A stretch of DNA of 64,000 nt from Lethocerus indicus. Lineage: Eukaryota > Arthropoda > Insecta > Hemiptera > Belostomatidae. Below the pieces are notes generated by a model. The model searched no databases, was not told the DNA's origin, and saw nothing but the letters and a program-made list of their open reading frames with translations. This document shows positions 14,051-26,545 of the stretch, piece after piece (within the stretch, counting starts at the first letter, position 1; every line of letters starts with the position of its first letter). Both the position numbers and the translations under genes were made by a program. The stretch lies in contig JACDQD010000004.1 in the NCBI GenBank assembly GCA_019843655.1, positions 29,089,872 to 29,153,871 of the forward strand, read 5' to 3'.

Positions 14051-15009
14051 AAAGGCCCAGTTCGTCGGGCAACCTCTCGAGAGATAAGTTGAGAAGAAGC
14101 GCCGACATCTGGCCCTTTGATTAATGTGCTCACTAACTAGAACTTAGATCAAGACTTGTAATTCAAAAAAAATATATATTCAACCAGGATTCCTATTCTT
14201 ATTTTCGTTATTCTTATAATCTAAAAACATAGTTTAGGCCAATTTTACAATGCCAAAAAAACACGTTCAAAATAGTGTTCTATTTCTTATGGAAACAATT
14301 TTAAAATTTATTTTATTAATACTTATTTGATTTTTTTTTGTTGCAAATGGCGTATATAATAGGCAACCTGAGAAAATAACTACCGAAAAAACAACCTCCA
14401 AACCTTCTGACTCATAACACCGAAGGCTCATTATTTTACCCTTCATTTAAATAATGGCTCAAGGTCCCAGAAGAGTTCCCCTTTACCCTATATTATTTAC
14501 ATTTTCTTTTACGGGAAAGCCCCCGCTTCTCGTATGGTTTATATAATGTAATCATGAAAAATCTCGGCATGCAAGAAACGTACTTAAAAATGCGGAATGT
14601 CAAGACGTCCTATAGTTTCTAATTACTAAAATGACGATTGTCGCAATAATTTTCTGCTAACTAAGTAAAATTTCATCGAACTGTGTATGACTGAGTGTTA
14701 ATTAGCCTTTTGTTGATTATTCGTCACATTTACAAAGTGTATTTAGAGAAACAAGCGAGAGGTGAATTTTCCTTAGTATGTGTCGCGTTGGAAAAGTACG
14801 AAGAGGGCGTATTGTACTTGGCGTTAAGGAGGGACTGCGTGAAATGCAGGCAGCAACTGAAGAGAGAACAACTTGACTGGGCCCCGGTTTGTATCTACAA
14901 TTGGTTCCAGTTCTAAGTTTATGTAGAAAAGAAGGAGGCGGCGTGTGACGGTTGAGCCCGGACGCTCGGTCCCCCATATTTCGGTGGCTCAGTGAGTGTA
15001 TGTACGCGC

Positions 15010-15053
15010 GAAACAATCTCCCTCTGACCCAGAAACACGCGTCCGAATAAATG
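15010..15053 (+). repeat. Diverged direct repeat, copy 2
   Basis: The partner of 14005-14050 about 1 kb downstream, same orientation. The conserved blocks are GAAACAATCT, TGACCCA, AAAC and CGAATAAATG. Both copies lie near purine- or pyrimidine-rich low-complexity DNA. Confidence 0.55.
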
Positions 15054-15159
15054 TTTATCTCTAGGAGTGTTGGGCTCGGCCAATAGGAAGGAGGGCCGGG
15101 ACTTCTCTGATAAGTCTACCCGCCGGCCCTGTTTGTTGAACCTTCTTCCTTCCTGTTTT

Positions 15160-15360
15160 CCACTTCCCTCTCCCTCTCGCCACCCTCCATCCCTCTTCCC
15201 TCCCTCCATCCCTCTCTACTATATCTCTCTATCTCTCTCTCTCCCCTGTTTAACTTGGACTCACTATCTACCTCCCACCACCCGAATATCTTTCGTTGTA
15301 ACTTTGCCGACTATGTACATACATACATACACACATATGTATATATATATATATATACAT
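15160..15360. repeat. CT-rich low complexity plus CATA/TA microsatellite
   Basis: A pyrimidine-rich stretch (CCCTCTC, CTATCTCTCTCTCTC) runs from 15160 to 15245. A (TACA)n/(CA)n/(TA)n compound microsatellite follows at 15316-15360. The 106-codon ORF across this segment is simply translated low-complexity DNA. Confidence 0.85.
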
Positions 15361-16835
15361 AATATCCATATATGGGAACATTTATGAAACTTGCAGAGCA
15401 CATATTGAGAAAAGCAGAGGTGCGGCTCCCTGTACATAATTGAATAAACATAATCTGGGACACGATCGTAGAAGTGATTCGGGGAAGAATTACTGCTGCT
15501 GCTCGGTCAAGTATCTAGAATTCGTGTCGTTGATGATATGAACATAGTCATAAATCATAAACGAATATCACCGGTTCCATTCTTGTAGGAAGCCAAAATT
15601 TATATATTCATTCGTTGATAACATCGATACAAAATTATTATCTACTCATTATATTTGCAGCATTTGAAGGTCCAAATTAAAGCGTATTGGAATAAACAGT
15701 AAGAAATACAACGAATTGCGGTTAGAGGGGACAGAAAACCGAAGAAACTACGATATTAACTAAGGTTACCTCTACCGATTGAATTATAATTTATATGATA
15801 CAGAAATATTATAAACTTGTTAATTGGATTTTATATTTAAATGAGGTACAGTACAATGTAGAGCGCGCGAGATTGCAGTTTTCATTAAAAATTTTTATTT
15901 CGGGGTGACTAAACGAAATCTAAAATATTCCACTCTGGGAGAAATCAAAATAATTTCCTCGGTGTTAATTTCATTTGGTAAGGGGCGTGGAATTTAGTGT
16001 CCACCGAGGGGATCTTCAACATAACAGAGTAAATTAGGCCTATGGGGTAGCGGAGGAATTTTATTATGAATAAATGCCTCCATAAATTATTTCCTTTACG
16101 AGAGTTGAGAAGAACTTGAGACCGTAGAGTCGTCGGCCGGTCGCTAAATTAGCGAAAAATCCGACCACAACTTCTGAAACTGTCTCCGGTTACGCGATAA
16201 AATTATCTTTTTGAATCATTGCCGCTCGACTCCGGACCACAATTCGGATTTAAATACATGGCAGGCGAATTTGTATTAAAGTTAGCCTACTTAATCCTAA
16301 TGGATGAGGCAAAATTTGACACACTTATAAATCTCCGTATAAACAGTTTATACTCCATATGTTACAAACTCCTGACCGTCTACCATTTATTTTCTCCAGC
16401 TTCAGTTTAAATACTATTCGTCCGGTCCAAGGAATTATAACGAACTGACATTCTATTGATGATATTCTACGGGAAAAATCGGTAATTATTAATTGTGGTG
16501 AAATGTATTTCAACCGCGCTTTATTCAGCGACGGACAGAAATTTGCATATTGGCCACTATAACTGTGCTATAACAGCGTTATTATTATTGAAATTATTGA
16601 ATAAGAAGAAAAAATTTATACGAAATTATAAGAAAAAATACTACTTCAAAGATACCTATTAGGAGATCCGCAAGGATTGGGATATCAATATTTCGATATT
16701 CGGTCTCCATTTCCTTATTTGCCCCTACGACTGGGCTTCTCGTAGTCGACTTCGGCAACAAGCTAAAACCTATGCACAGGATCAAATGGACGTGTAGAGA
16801 CAGAAAATTAGGACGTAAAAATATTTTATTAATAT
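15361..16835. other. Non-coding AT-rich DNA, nothing recognised
   Basis: No recognisable coding sequence, repeat or structural RNA was seen in this ~1.5-kb stretch up to the TTAA site of the piggyBac-type element. Confidence 0.5.
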
Positions 16836-17464
16836 TTAACCCTTTCGCGGCGAACAGCACCTTTAGGCGGTCAGCTATAGATGCTCACTCTCAGCGAATA
16901 GCGCCTATAGGAGCTCAATTTCTTTGGAGAGCACAACATTTTGTTCCAAAAGTTTTTGATTTTGATGAAAATCTACCAGTAATTAAAGCAAATATTGACG
17001 ATAAATCGTCAATATTAGAAATCTTTCAACTTTTCTTTTCCGAAAATATGGTCGAACATATTATAAGAGAGAGCAATGCTTATTATACCACGAATACTGT
17101 ACGCAGTAAGCACTCACGATTGATGGCAACAGTGCCCGAAATGTATCGATTTTTTGCTCTGTCGATAATAATGTCGAGAGTAAAAAAAGTATCAATAGAA
17201 GAACATTGTTCAACCGACGAGTTATTACGAACGGAAAGTTTTCCACGACAAAAGACAGGTATAAATCTCTATTACAAATGCCGCACTTTCATGATAACAA
17301 TGAAACAACAAATCGAGACGCGCTAATAAAAATTCGGAGCATCATCGACAGACTGCGAAATTCTTTTTCACGAGCATTATGTCGTATTATGTCCGCGCGG
17401 TCGATCTTGCATCGGCTGCTTAGAGCGCAACTCATTTCTGAGCGCTCCGCCGCGAAAGGGTTAA
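16836..17464 (+). mobile_element. piggyBac-type element with internal deletion, TTAA target duplications
   Basis: TTAA at 16836-16839 is followed by CCCTTTCGCGGCG (16840-16852). The exact inverse CGCCGCGAAAGGG (17448-17460) is followed by TTAA (17461-17464). A 13-bp perfect terminal inverted repeat starting CCC, with TTAA duplications, is diagnostic of the piggyBac superfamily. The element is only 621 bp and most of it is a transposase N-terminal fragment (separate entry). The rest of the transposase, including the catalytic DDE aspartates, is missing, so it is a non-autonomous deletion derivative. Confidence 0.93.
16861..17380 (+). pseudogene. piggyBac transposase N-terminal fragment, frameshifted
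   Basis: Frame 2 (to about 17250) reads ...SSILEIFQLFFSENMVEHII, RESNAYY and EMYRFFALSIIMSRVKKVSI. This is the pattern of the piggyBac-type transposase domain: D/S-x-F-x-LFF, I-x-E-x-N-x-Y, then a hydrophobic I-x-MS segment before the W/C-STD motif. After a frameshift between about 17240 and 17262 the match continues in frame 1 with DRYKSLLQMPHFHDN and IKIRSIIDRLRNSFS, equivalent to the family's R-x-x-LL-x-x-LHF-x-DN and KIRP-x-ID blocks. It stops before the first catalytic Asp, and no start codon clearly belongs to it. It is a fossil within the 16840-17460 element. Confidence 0.85.
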
Positions 17465-17539
17465 TTAATATCCGTTAATGCGGGTTATTTAATACACTTA
17501 TTTATCGTGAAGGGTATCGCGCTTTTGTCGGACCATAAG

Positions 17540-18240
17540 AAATTCGCGGTATCCCAGGTGCCGGCACCTTTTCTTCGGCTCATATTTTTCTCCGCGGGAC
17601 AGAAAAACGTCACAACAGTGAAACGTTATTTGGCGGTGGGTGGCTGGGGGCCGGGGGGTGCTCGGCGCCGCCTAATCCGACGTCCGGACGGGTCAAGTCC
17701 CCGGCGACCCGGGCCGACTCCTTTTTGTATCGGCCACCCTGTGCCATCCTCCCCCCCCCCCCGGCAGGGTGCAGGGACACTAACACCGAGGCGGACGGAG
17801 GACACCGAGACGCCGATTCTCAAAAGACGCGTGCTCGAGTGATTTTTCAGGCTGACACCGGTGGGGCCTCGGCACCGTCCCATTCCAATGTAGGGGGCCG
17901 GTGGGAGGGCGAGAGGGAGGGCGGGAGAGAGGGTGGGAGGGAGGGTGAGGGGTTGGCGGCGTTAAATCATCCTCCTCATTCAGGGCCGGCATTGTGCCGG
18001 CTCCGCCGTCTACCCGAGCCTTCAATCTCGCCCCGCCTGAATTTCGCATGCGGAGCCTACCGGGACACGGAACTATCCATTACACGGAGCCGGAATTCCG
18101 GCCCCCCCGAGGAAAGTCGGAGCCCGGTGACAGAGATTGTTTTGTTTACACGCGGCGTTATTTCATTCGGGCCCCCAGGAATTTATACTCCGAACAATTC
18201 TACATTCAGCCCGATTATAATTGGCTCAACGCGTTAAACC
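17540..18240. other. GC-rich CpG-containing island, no gene recognised
   Basis: The segment is strongly GC-rich compared with its surroundings. It has a C12 run at 17751-17762, a G/A-rich run (GGGAGGGAGGG-type) at about 17907-17950, and mutually overlapping long ORFs on both strands (up to 170 codons). No translation shows a known domain, and ORFs on both strands together are what GC-rich DNA gives by chance. Its function is unknown; a CpG-island-like or old repeat origin is possible. Confidence 0.4.
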
Positions 18241-18800
18241 TCGAGTAAAACTAAGTAAAAGAAGACACATTTTATATTATTAAAAAGAGCTCTTTGTAAT
18301 ATTTCTGTGAACCGTCATTACTTGTGAGTATTATCCAATAACGATTGTGGACAAGGATCATCATATTCCGAATTCGATATCTTACTCTGAAGGACCGGTA
18401 TTTTACAAATTTTGCAAACGGTAAAGGCATCGAAGGTAACCCTCCACGGAACCGTCTCAATCAAATCAATATAAAAATTAACAGGTCGCATAACGTATTT
18501 AATTTCGTCGATCAATCCTATATTCAATATACTTCTTACATTGTTAAGGATACATTAATACTTTTAACAATTCTGTGGATTCTAATCTGTATGCTGTAAT
18601 TTATATTAGTTGCTTGAATAAAGGTGAAAGGGATATCTCCGAGAGTTTCGGAAAGGTACCGGGTTGAGGAAGACGGTAGGAAGAGGACCGAATCTTATGC
18701 ATCTGTATCCGCCGGTTTAGGGTAGACCCCGGATGCTCTGACCGTTCTGTATTCATCAGTGGGGGACCCCCCACTTCCCTTGACCTTCGTGTACACGTCG

Positions 18801-18827
<27 letters not shown>
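18801..18827. repeat. (CT)n microsatellite
   Basis: A perfect CT dinucleotide run of about 26 bp. Confidence 0.95.
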
Positions 18828-18831
<4 letters not shown>

Positions 18832-19982
18832 ACAACCCTTCCGGCGTTACCACATTTCTGCTTCCGACGACCGCCCCCACCCACCACTTGGATTTGACGT
18901 CGCGTTTTTCATAATTAAGAAATGAGAATTACTGCCCCCCCCCCGCCGCAAAAAAAACGGTTTTCCAAAGTACGCCAATACCCTTTTCCTTTTGGTCAGA
19001 ATCAACGCTTTCGGTCGATAACCTTATTACCGGGGCAAACATTTTAATTCGGTCCGACTGTTTATACTGGCTGGAGATAAGGGGGGAGGGGAACGCGGGG
19101 CGAGAGGGAAACAGGCTATGTTAGGCTGTTGAAAGTGAAAGGAAGTGAATAGGCGTTGGCGGAAGGGGCGAAGGGTGGTGTAGGAGGAGGAGGAGGAGGG
19201 GCAAGGGTGTACTCCCAATCACACAAATTGAAGTTTCCTCACCGAGTGTCGAGGTTAGCCTAACCGGCAAATCACTCCCTATCTCCAATTCCCGATCAAT
19301 TCACTCTCTTTTATTCTAATACAAAGACAAGGCAGAGCGGAAATCCCGCGCCCGAGCCCCACCGGAATGAGGGCCAAACTTTACCTTTAGGAAATATTCC
19401 TTATATTTCCGAAGGAATACGAAATACTGTTTACTGAAAAAAAAGCCGCAGAACAAACTCCCTTAAATAAATTGAAAAATAATTTTATTTTAGTACGAGA
19501 GTTCTAATTGAAAGAAAGTTCTGTCCGCCCCCGGGATAAATAAAATGAAATTTCTCTCGTTGGGTTTGTTGAATAAACTGAATTAACTAGTGCAGTTGTG
19601 CGTTTTTCAAAACGTTAACAGAAGCCATGCACGGGGGTTTTAGATTACGCATCTTACTTTATTTCAAAATATCATTCAAAAACCAATTAACCTATACGCG
19701 TACAATTTTTTAGTACTATTAAATACTGACGAAATGCTACTGAGGGTGACGAAGAATCAAAACAGGTATAGTGAGTGGATAAATTCAAAATCCGGCAACA
19801 TTCTTAATAGGATGCCTTACCGGCAAAAATCTTGCATCGTTGCAATCGTTTAATCGAAGTTGACGTCGATACCACCGTCGTTTGGACATTGTATTCAATG
19901 AATTTTATAACTAAACCATTTTTAATGGTTTACCAAAGATAGATTTTTATTTTATGAAATCATAAAACACAGCTTCACTTAC
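18828..19982. other. Intron/flank just downstream of the catalytic-Asp exon
   Basis: The exon's donor lies at the right border (GTAAGT on the minus strand). A C10 run at 18935-18944 and a GGA-rich run near 19179-19200 are present. The next furin exon, expected to carry the catalytic His (HGTRCAGE-type motif), was not found here or further left. Confidence 0.55.
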
Positions 19983-20117
19983 ATAGTTGTCAATTAGGTC
20001 GGGGTGGTTGGTCTGAATGCCGTCGTCGAGTATTGAGACGACCACACCTTTTCCAGTGTAGCCCTTGGCCCATGCCGGCCCCACGTTCATATCCATACCG
20101 TCTTCAGCTCCACCATT
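19983..20117 (-). CDS. Fur1: Furin-like proprotein convertase, exon with catalytic aspartate
   Basis: Internal exon of 45 codons, phase 0 at both ends. The acceptor is TTTTTATAG|AATGG and the donor is TAT|GTAAGTG, both near consensus. The peptide starts [16 protein letters not shown], continues [17 protein letters not shown] and ends [10 protein letters not shown]. The first Asp of DDG is the catalytic Asp of the subtilisin/kexin Asp-His-Ser triad (D153 in human furin). The Asp of HPDL matches calcium-1 ligand D162. Joined to the exon at 40724-40873 it reads ...EQWYL/NGGAEDG..., the arrangement I recall for insect Furin-1; PC2 proteins have a KNTGQ-type insert at this point. The His and Ser of the triad, the P domain, the Cys-rich region and the membrane anchor must lie in later exons. 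None was recognised in 1-19982, so they are probably to the left of the window. Confidence 0.95.
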
Positions 20118-20654
20118 CTATAAAAAGGAACAATTTTTTCCAAGTTATAAACACGTTATTCGATAGATTCCATCCTCATATAGGAGGAGTATAGGCATGT
20201 AGATAGTGTAAGTAGACGGTGACTAATTATTTCGACTACGGTTATTTTAATACACATATTAACGCTATCGCTAACAATGAAATCCGAATCGAAGTTAAAT
20301 TTGTTACTCGTATTTGAAAAATAACATTTAACGGTCCACCGAATGCGGAAGAATAATCCACGGACCACATCCTTTTGCTCGGGACCATTGGTGAGGTTCT
20401 TAATCGAAAATCAATAGCTGCTTTCTTAAGTTTTCTTAAGTTCCCGCTAATTACCCATCATTCATTTGACGGGGAGATCTCCGACTAGTGCTTATCTCTG
20501 GGTGTGAGCGACAGCCGGAGATCTGACCTCTGGCAGCGCCTTTTTGTTTGTCAACCCGCAAACCCTCCAAGTCCAAACTCTTACGCCTCAATTAACAAGT
20601 GAGAGCCTCTCTCCCTTCCCTTCCAAAGTCCCACGAAACTTCTTTCTTTTCTTA

Positions 20655-20676
20655 TTCTTCTTCTTCTTCTTCTTCT
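20655..20676. repeat. (TTC)n microsatellite
   Basis: Seven consecutive TTC units in a pyrimidine-rich stretch inside the furin intron. Confidence 0.92.
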
Positions 20677-23600
20677 ATTCCCTTTTCGTTGCCTCCTTCT
20701 ATCTTTGTCTCTCACTCTCAGCGGCCTCAAAAAGATTTAGAGCGTCCCAGGAGAAGTTCCGGTGAAGGGAATTGAAAATTTCTGGGTTCGAACTCGTTCA
20801 ACTTAATTCAGTCCCAGTAATTAATTTCCTGTCCGATTAGTGTCATATCTGTTAATGGCTTTTTTAATGTAAATTTCTTCTTCTTACTATAGTCAAGGGA
20901 CAATGCCACAGAGGTTCATCAATAATTATTCTATCTCTTCTTAAAGATACCACTTATATGGGGCCAGAAGTGGCCTCGTGAATCAGCCACCGCGTGGAAA
21001 GGACCATATTCAATAATAATACGGCTCAAGAAATTAAATGTTTTAATGTATCTGTCTTAAGCACCTTAAAAGTTCTATAATACGTCATCTATTCTTGCTT
21101 GAATAGTTTTTTAATTGTTCAAATTATCGGTGTATCTTTAAGGTCTTAAAATGTTTCATAATAATATTCATTTATATGTTTTCTATATTTAGATCGTTCA
21201 TTTACTTAGTCATATTTGTATTAAACTATATGACTACATTCATAATTAAAAAATGGGGCCAATAACATTTCGGAGCAATAAAGTCTTCAGCCGCCGCGTT
21301 TACCATCGATCAACTCGTGATTGAACACGGTGAGTTGTCGCTCCATATTTACTGAAATACACCGATGAAAGTATTTCTTTGACGTAGGACGGGACAGAAT
21401 TTAATCCTATTTAGGTTCCGAACTAATAGTACTGAATTCAGAATTGCAATTAGTGCCCCGAATAGCAGCGGACTAGCTGAGCAAGATCGAACACTGCGCC
21501 CTTCCGGCTTTTCTCCCTAATTACGCGTTTGAATTAAATACGCCGCTGATCTCTATTATTAACACTGATAATATCTAACCTATCCGAATCGCATCTGAAA
21601 TTTAATTACCGCTTCCACAACAAATATATTGCGTAATTATAATTAGTCCTATCCATTTATATTTACCTCTATTCATATATGTATAAGCTAAGTAGGCTAT
21701 TACGTGGTGCGCCGATAGAAATAAATAGATGGGTTGAAATTGGAAATAAATTTCGATATACGGGGGGTAAATATTGACCCCGGGCGATATATTCTAGAGA
21801 CAATTATCGCAAAGTCGGGCGGCCGTCTGTCAGCCCAGTCTGTGATTCACTCGGGCTTTTGTAAAACGGGGGCATAATTCAATCGGTTTTGAAGGGTCTA
21901 GAGCCGGTCATCAGAAATCATCGGCGCCCCGGGTAATAAATTACCGGCGACCGCTTCGATTTTAATTATAAAATAACGTCCCGTCCAATTAGCTTAAATT
22001 AAATGTACATATTTGATTTCGCGTCGCCGGCCGAAGTAAAAAAAAAAAAAGTGGCCTCACCAATTAAGCGATTAATTACATTACCAATTCCGGGTGTTAA
22101 ACAAATTGTACGCTGTACGCAGCTGACGACGGCCGTAATGAGAGAGCATTACTTGAATAATTCAATACGCGGAATACGTATAATTGGCGAAACACTCAGC
22201 GTTCACGTCACGAGAAACAATAGGCGTGTAGATCAAATTATTTGTAGGTTAATATTAAGACAATGTTTTCTGACGGGAAAATACGAACATTTTACAAGAT
22301 GCGCACTGTTGGCGGACGCAGTCCGTGCGCAAGACACGGGTCTTCAACCATTTAGCACGTGTCCATAATCTACACTATAGTAATCATATGTATAACGACT
22401 CTTTGTTGTTTTTGATATGATTTGATTTCTTGTAATGCAAAGGTCAGAGTGTACGATAATTTAAATATAACACCAATAGTTCATACGTTTGAAAAATTGT
22501 GGCGGCGTTGTAGTGTAGAAATTTTAAAAGCTTAACATTATCAATAAACCAATACACTGAATAAATATATATCAGGATGCGAATCATGTATGCGGCTATG
22601 TATCGGCATTATAGAAAATGAGCCTATTCAAGGCCTACCCAATACCGGCGTTGGTAGGCATTCACGCACGAGGAATACAAGTGTGCCTTATCCAGCCGGG
22701 AAAAAGGCGGTATAAAATTTTCCGGAAATTCTGGAGGGAAAACGAAGAAAATTGCGGTTTAACCAGCACTAGAGATGCCGTCATTTCTCCTTGTTCTCAT
22801 ATTAAAGTAGGCGATGTTGCGGCAGGTTTACAACTTCGGTTATACTGATCTCCTTGATCACAGAAGTGCTATTTACTTTTGTACATATTATATATATACA
22901 TATATGTAATTAAAAATATCCAAGTACAAATAGGGTTTAATGTAGCTTTTATTCTATATGAGTCCGAGCGGATGAATGAAAATAATTCGTTCTGTCTATA
23001 TTCTCAAACATTTACACATTGCTTTTCCAACAATTATTCCATCCCTCACGATCTATTTACTTTATTTTTCATTTAATTCCAATGTATACATTACTATTTT
23101 CATAATGCTTCTTCTTTTATAGGGCCTCACTTAGTTTCTGTGGTTAGATTGTAGATATAATTTATACTAGAGCACAACTCGAAAGATTATCCCATATACG
23201 TTTCGCAAATATTAATTAAATTTCAACACGCTTTGCTCAACTATAACAGTGTTCTAAAGAATTAGTCGGCTGTTATGGTGTCGGGCCGCCGAAGCAGCGC
23301 GTTCAAACATTCCGACCGCGTTCTCTCGGGCACAAGGGCGAAGGGAGAAATGCGACTTTAGTGCGCAGCAGCGCATTTCCGAGACATTCACAGTCTCTGT
23401 AAAGTGAAAGCTAATTCTCTGTTTAGTGACAAAATACGCAATTCAGCCGACCGCGTCGGTGTCGAGTGTTAATTTTTTGGCCGCCGTTTACGAAATAAGT
23501 CGCTCTAAATGGCCGTGTTTATTTGTACGGCCGGGTGGGGCCAACGCACAAAAAGGGCTGTCCTCTTGAGAGAGGGAGGCGGGGAGTGTTGGCCTTTTGA

Positions 23601-26545
23601 AGCTTTCAGCGTAATGCGACCCGCCCCCCTCCTCCGACCACTTGAACTATTTTCATTCATGATTATTACGTCGCTTCGCCGCAGCCAGCCCGACAGTCTC
23701 GTTTTTGAAAGAACGCGAACTCTCTCCCGTCCAATCCCGTAGTGTCGACCCAAATTGGCGTAACCCCAATTTGTTTAATTGCTCGGTATTTAATTATGTT
23801 TTCACGGCTATTCCTTTTTAGAAAAAAAAAGCTCGAAATAAATATTTCCGTTTAATTATAAGCCTCCACGTCTCGTTCTATCTCCGAGCAGTTTGTTATT
23901 CCAGTTAAAATGATCTTCTCCAGAATAATCGTTAAGAGCGATAATTCTATCCCAATGGAGGATATTTATTGCAAAATATGAAATGAATCGCTCTTAAAAT
24001 TATATAGAGGAACTGGTCATGGAAAATGTACAACTCAATAGCTGAAATATATGTAACAAATAATTATTTTCACAAGACATTCTGCTAAGTAAATGACAGG
24101 ATAAGAAGAAAATTTATTTCCTGTCATTGGTTTTTTCAATTTCTCCGGCGTGTGTATGCTCGTAAATTGAAAAATATTCGCAGAAATATTACGATTATAA
24201 TGAGATGTGAAATAAAGAAAAGAAATTCCAACCTGCGTTATCATTCTTACGGTGTCCTCGGCCCGGTTTTCGTATTACAGTCACGTAAACTGGATCCGGA
24301 GGTTCGAGGTGAACTGTGGGGCGGGGGGGGGATAATTTGGAATGGTGTGTTGGGGAAAATAATAGATTCTGGGAGTACGATGAAATCTGATATCTATGCT
24401 AAATTAATATAGACAGAATAACAGTATTACCTGTTATGAAATTTCGGCTCCTAATTATGAGTTCGAAACTCATAAATGTACCCGTGAATGTGTAGTTTTA
24501 AAAATGTATTGTTTATACTCCCTTTCTTAATAAGTTACCTACATAGTTTACATAGCTTATCGCACCGCCAAAAATACAGGGAAAGAACTTTATAATGGTA
24601 ATCGGAAGTGGTAATCGGATTCACAACTATCAGTCCGTGAATTACTATTTATAATTAATAAATGAATTCTGAAATGTTTATGATAAATCATAATTCGTAA
24701 ACGGGGTAGGTGAGTTGAGTTTTGACAATCACAGACCATAAATTAAATTCAAAAACCCTGTTAAACACATTCAAATTATTTGATTAATAAGTGTCTACCA
24801 AACAAACATTTTCTGCAGTGCACTCTGCATGAATATAACGGATGAACGATTCTCAAATATTTATAGAAGACGAAGGAGGTTGAAATTGAAAGGCGAATTT
24901 CGTTTAGCCTCCCGCTCTAAGCCGGGTATCAAGGGTTCGAGAATACAAATTAGTTCTGTTAAAACTGGAAATAAATTTGAAGTGCGTGTATTTAAGTGAA
25001 CGGGAACTTGTTGTGCATTGGAAATTGAAATATTGTGGAGGAAAGTTATATTCATTGATATAAATAATATGTTCGGTCATTTTCTAACTCGATCCAAACG
25101 ATCTAAACTTGATCTCACGATGATTCCTAAAATAACATGAAACGGTTATTTAGCCAAATAGGAATTTAGAAAATGTACGCAATCCGGGGAATGAATCATC
25201 CAGAGGAAATTTTGACAAATTATTGTGGCTTCTGCGTACGTTCTATTGTCATTTTTGCGAACTCCAATGCACGGTCCATTTAACACCGCTTGACACCGTT
25301 TCGTCGACCACAAATTGCTTCCCTTTACCGAGTTTTCTGGATATTCTGGATCAACTGCACGATGGCTCGTAACCGATATCACACAGTAGTTATCACGCAT
25401 TATTACCTGTAATTATAAATGTCGCTTAATCTATATTATCCTCTTCCTATGCAAGAGCCAAAATACATTAAGCGGATCAAGCGTTAATTAATTTAATCTT
25501 TAAATCTTTTTTTAATTGACACAAAAATATATTGTTTCTTAATTAACTTTAAGGGTGACTACTGAACTCATTTAAATCAGAATCACTTATTAGAATTAGG
25601 TCCTGTAGTTTGCTCCATAAAAAAACTTTTAAAACTTTAACTGTGGTAGCCGCTCCAGACACAATTGGCGAGGTGCCCACAGCATTCGGATCAGGTTCGG
25701 GATAAGCAAAGGAGGACTTGGACGTAACTGGTGGTTAGTGATTGGACGGTATGGTGTTTACACGAATTAGCTAGCTCCGCAGCAAAAAACCACAGGGGGA
25801 AACATGCGAAATAACAGTTCGTTTATCGCATAAGTAATAATAAGACATTACATTCTATATAAGCCGGGAACGCTTTGAGAATTCCACAATTGAACAGGAG
25901 CTGTCACAAAAGTATATTTATATTAAACAACCTTTATTACCGCGATTAATATCATTTTTCCGTTGGTGAGTGGCCGTTATTCATTTTATATCCTAATTGT
26001 CCAGTGCACTTTTACCTATGAAGATCCTGAAACTACTCCTGCCAATACATCGAGAGAATTTGTTTTGTGTATTCCGGAGAATATTTCGAACATTAGAACA
26101 CTGTCAACTCATCCCTTTCCACTTAAGTGGCCGGAGTCGAGTTTGTTGAACCCTGACAAGACACTCGGATCGATCACTCTTTAATTGCCTTCGAGTGTTC
26201 CCAAAAGATAATTAAGTCTGAGAATTTCATGGGGGGACTGCGTTATACATGGTTTTATTTGTTACATTATTGTACGTACCACTCTGCCTGTATTCGACAA
26301 AGTAATTAACATTTACGATAATTGTTCTAGGATATGAAATGTTCTATTTGAATTCCGAATATTCGATAGCATATATTTAAGTGTCGATGGTTTATTTAAT
26401 AATGGTTATCAGTATAAAATTTGAATATTATATTGAGTTTAGATTATACCGTAGATTTCGGTCACTTCTACTGTGGTGGTTGTCTGGGTATTTACGATAA
26501 TAAAAGTTTTCCTGTTGATCCAAAATGTTTCTTTTTAGTGAGAAT

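Noticed and set aside
19983..20117. Assignment of the furin exon to PC2 (amontillado)
   Set aside because: PC2 proteins have an NTGQ-type insert after QWYL and an IMDDG..Y.HPDL block. The exons here read QWYL/NGG and [14 protein letters not shown], which fits Furin-1 better.
20788..20800. tRNA B-box-like GGTTCGAACTC
   Set aside because: No matching A box or stems upstream.
22003..22368. 121-codon plus-strand ORF (begins MYIFDFASPAEVKKKK)
   Set aside because: No recognisable domain, and it contains an A-run. Length alone is not enough in 64 kb of intronic DNA.
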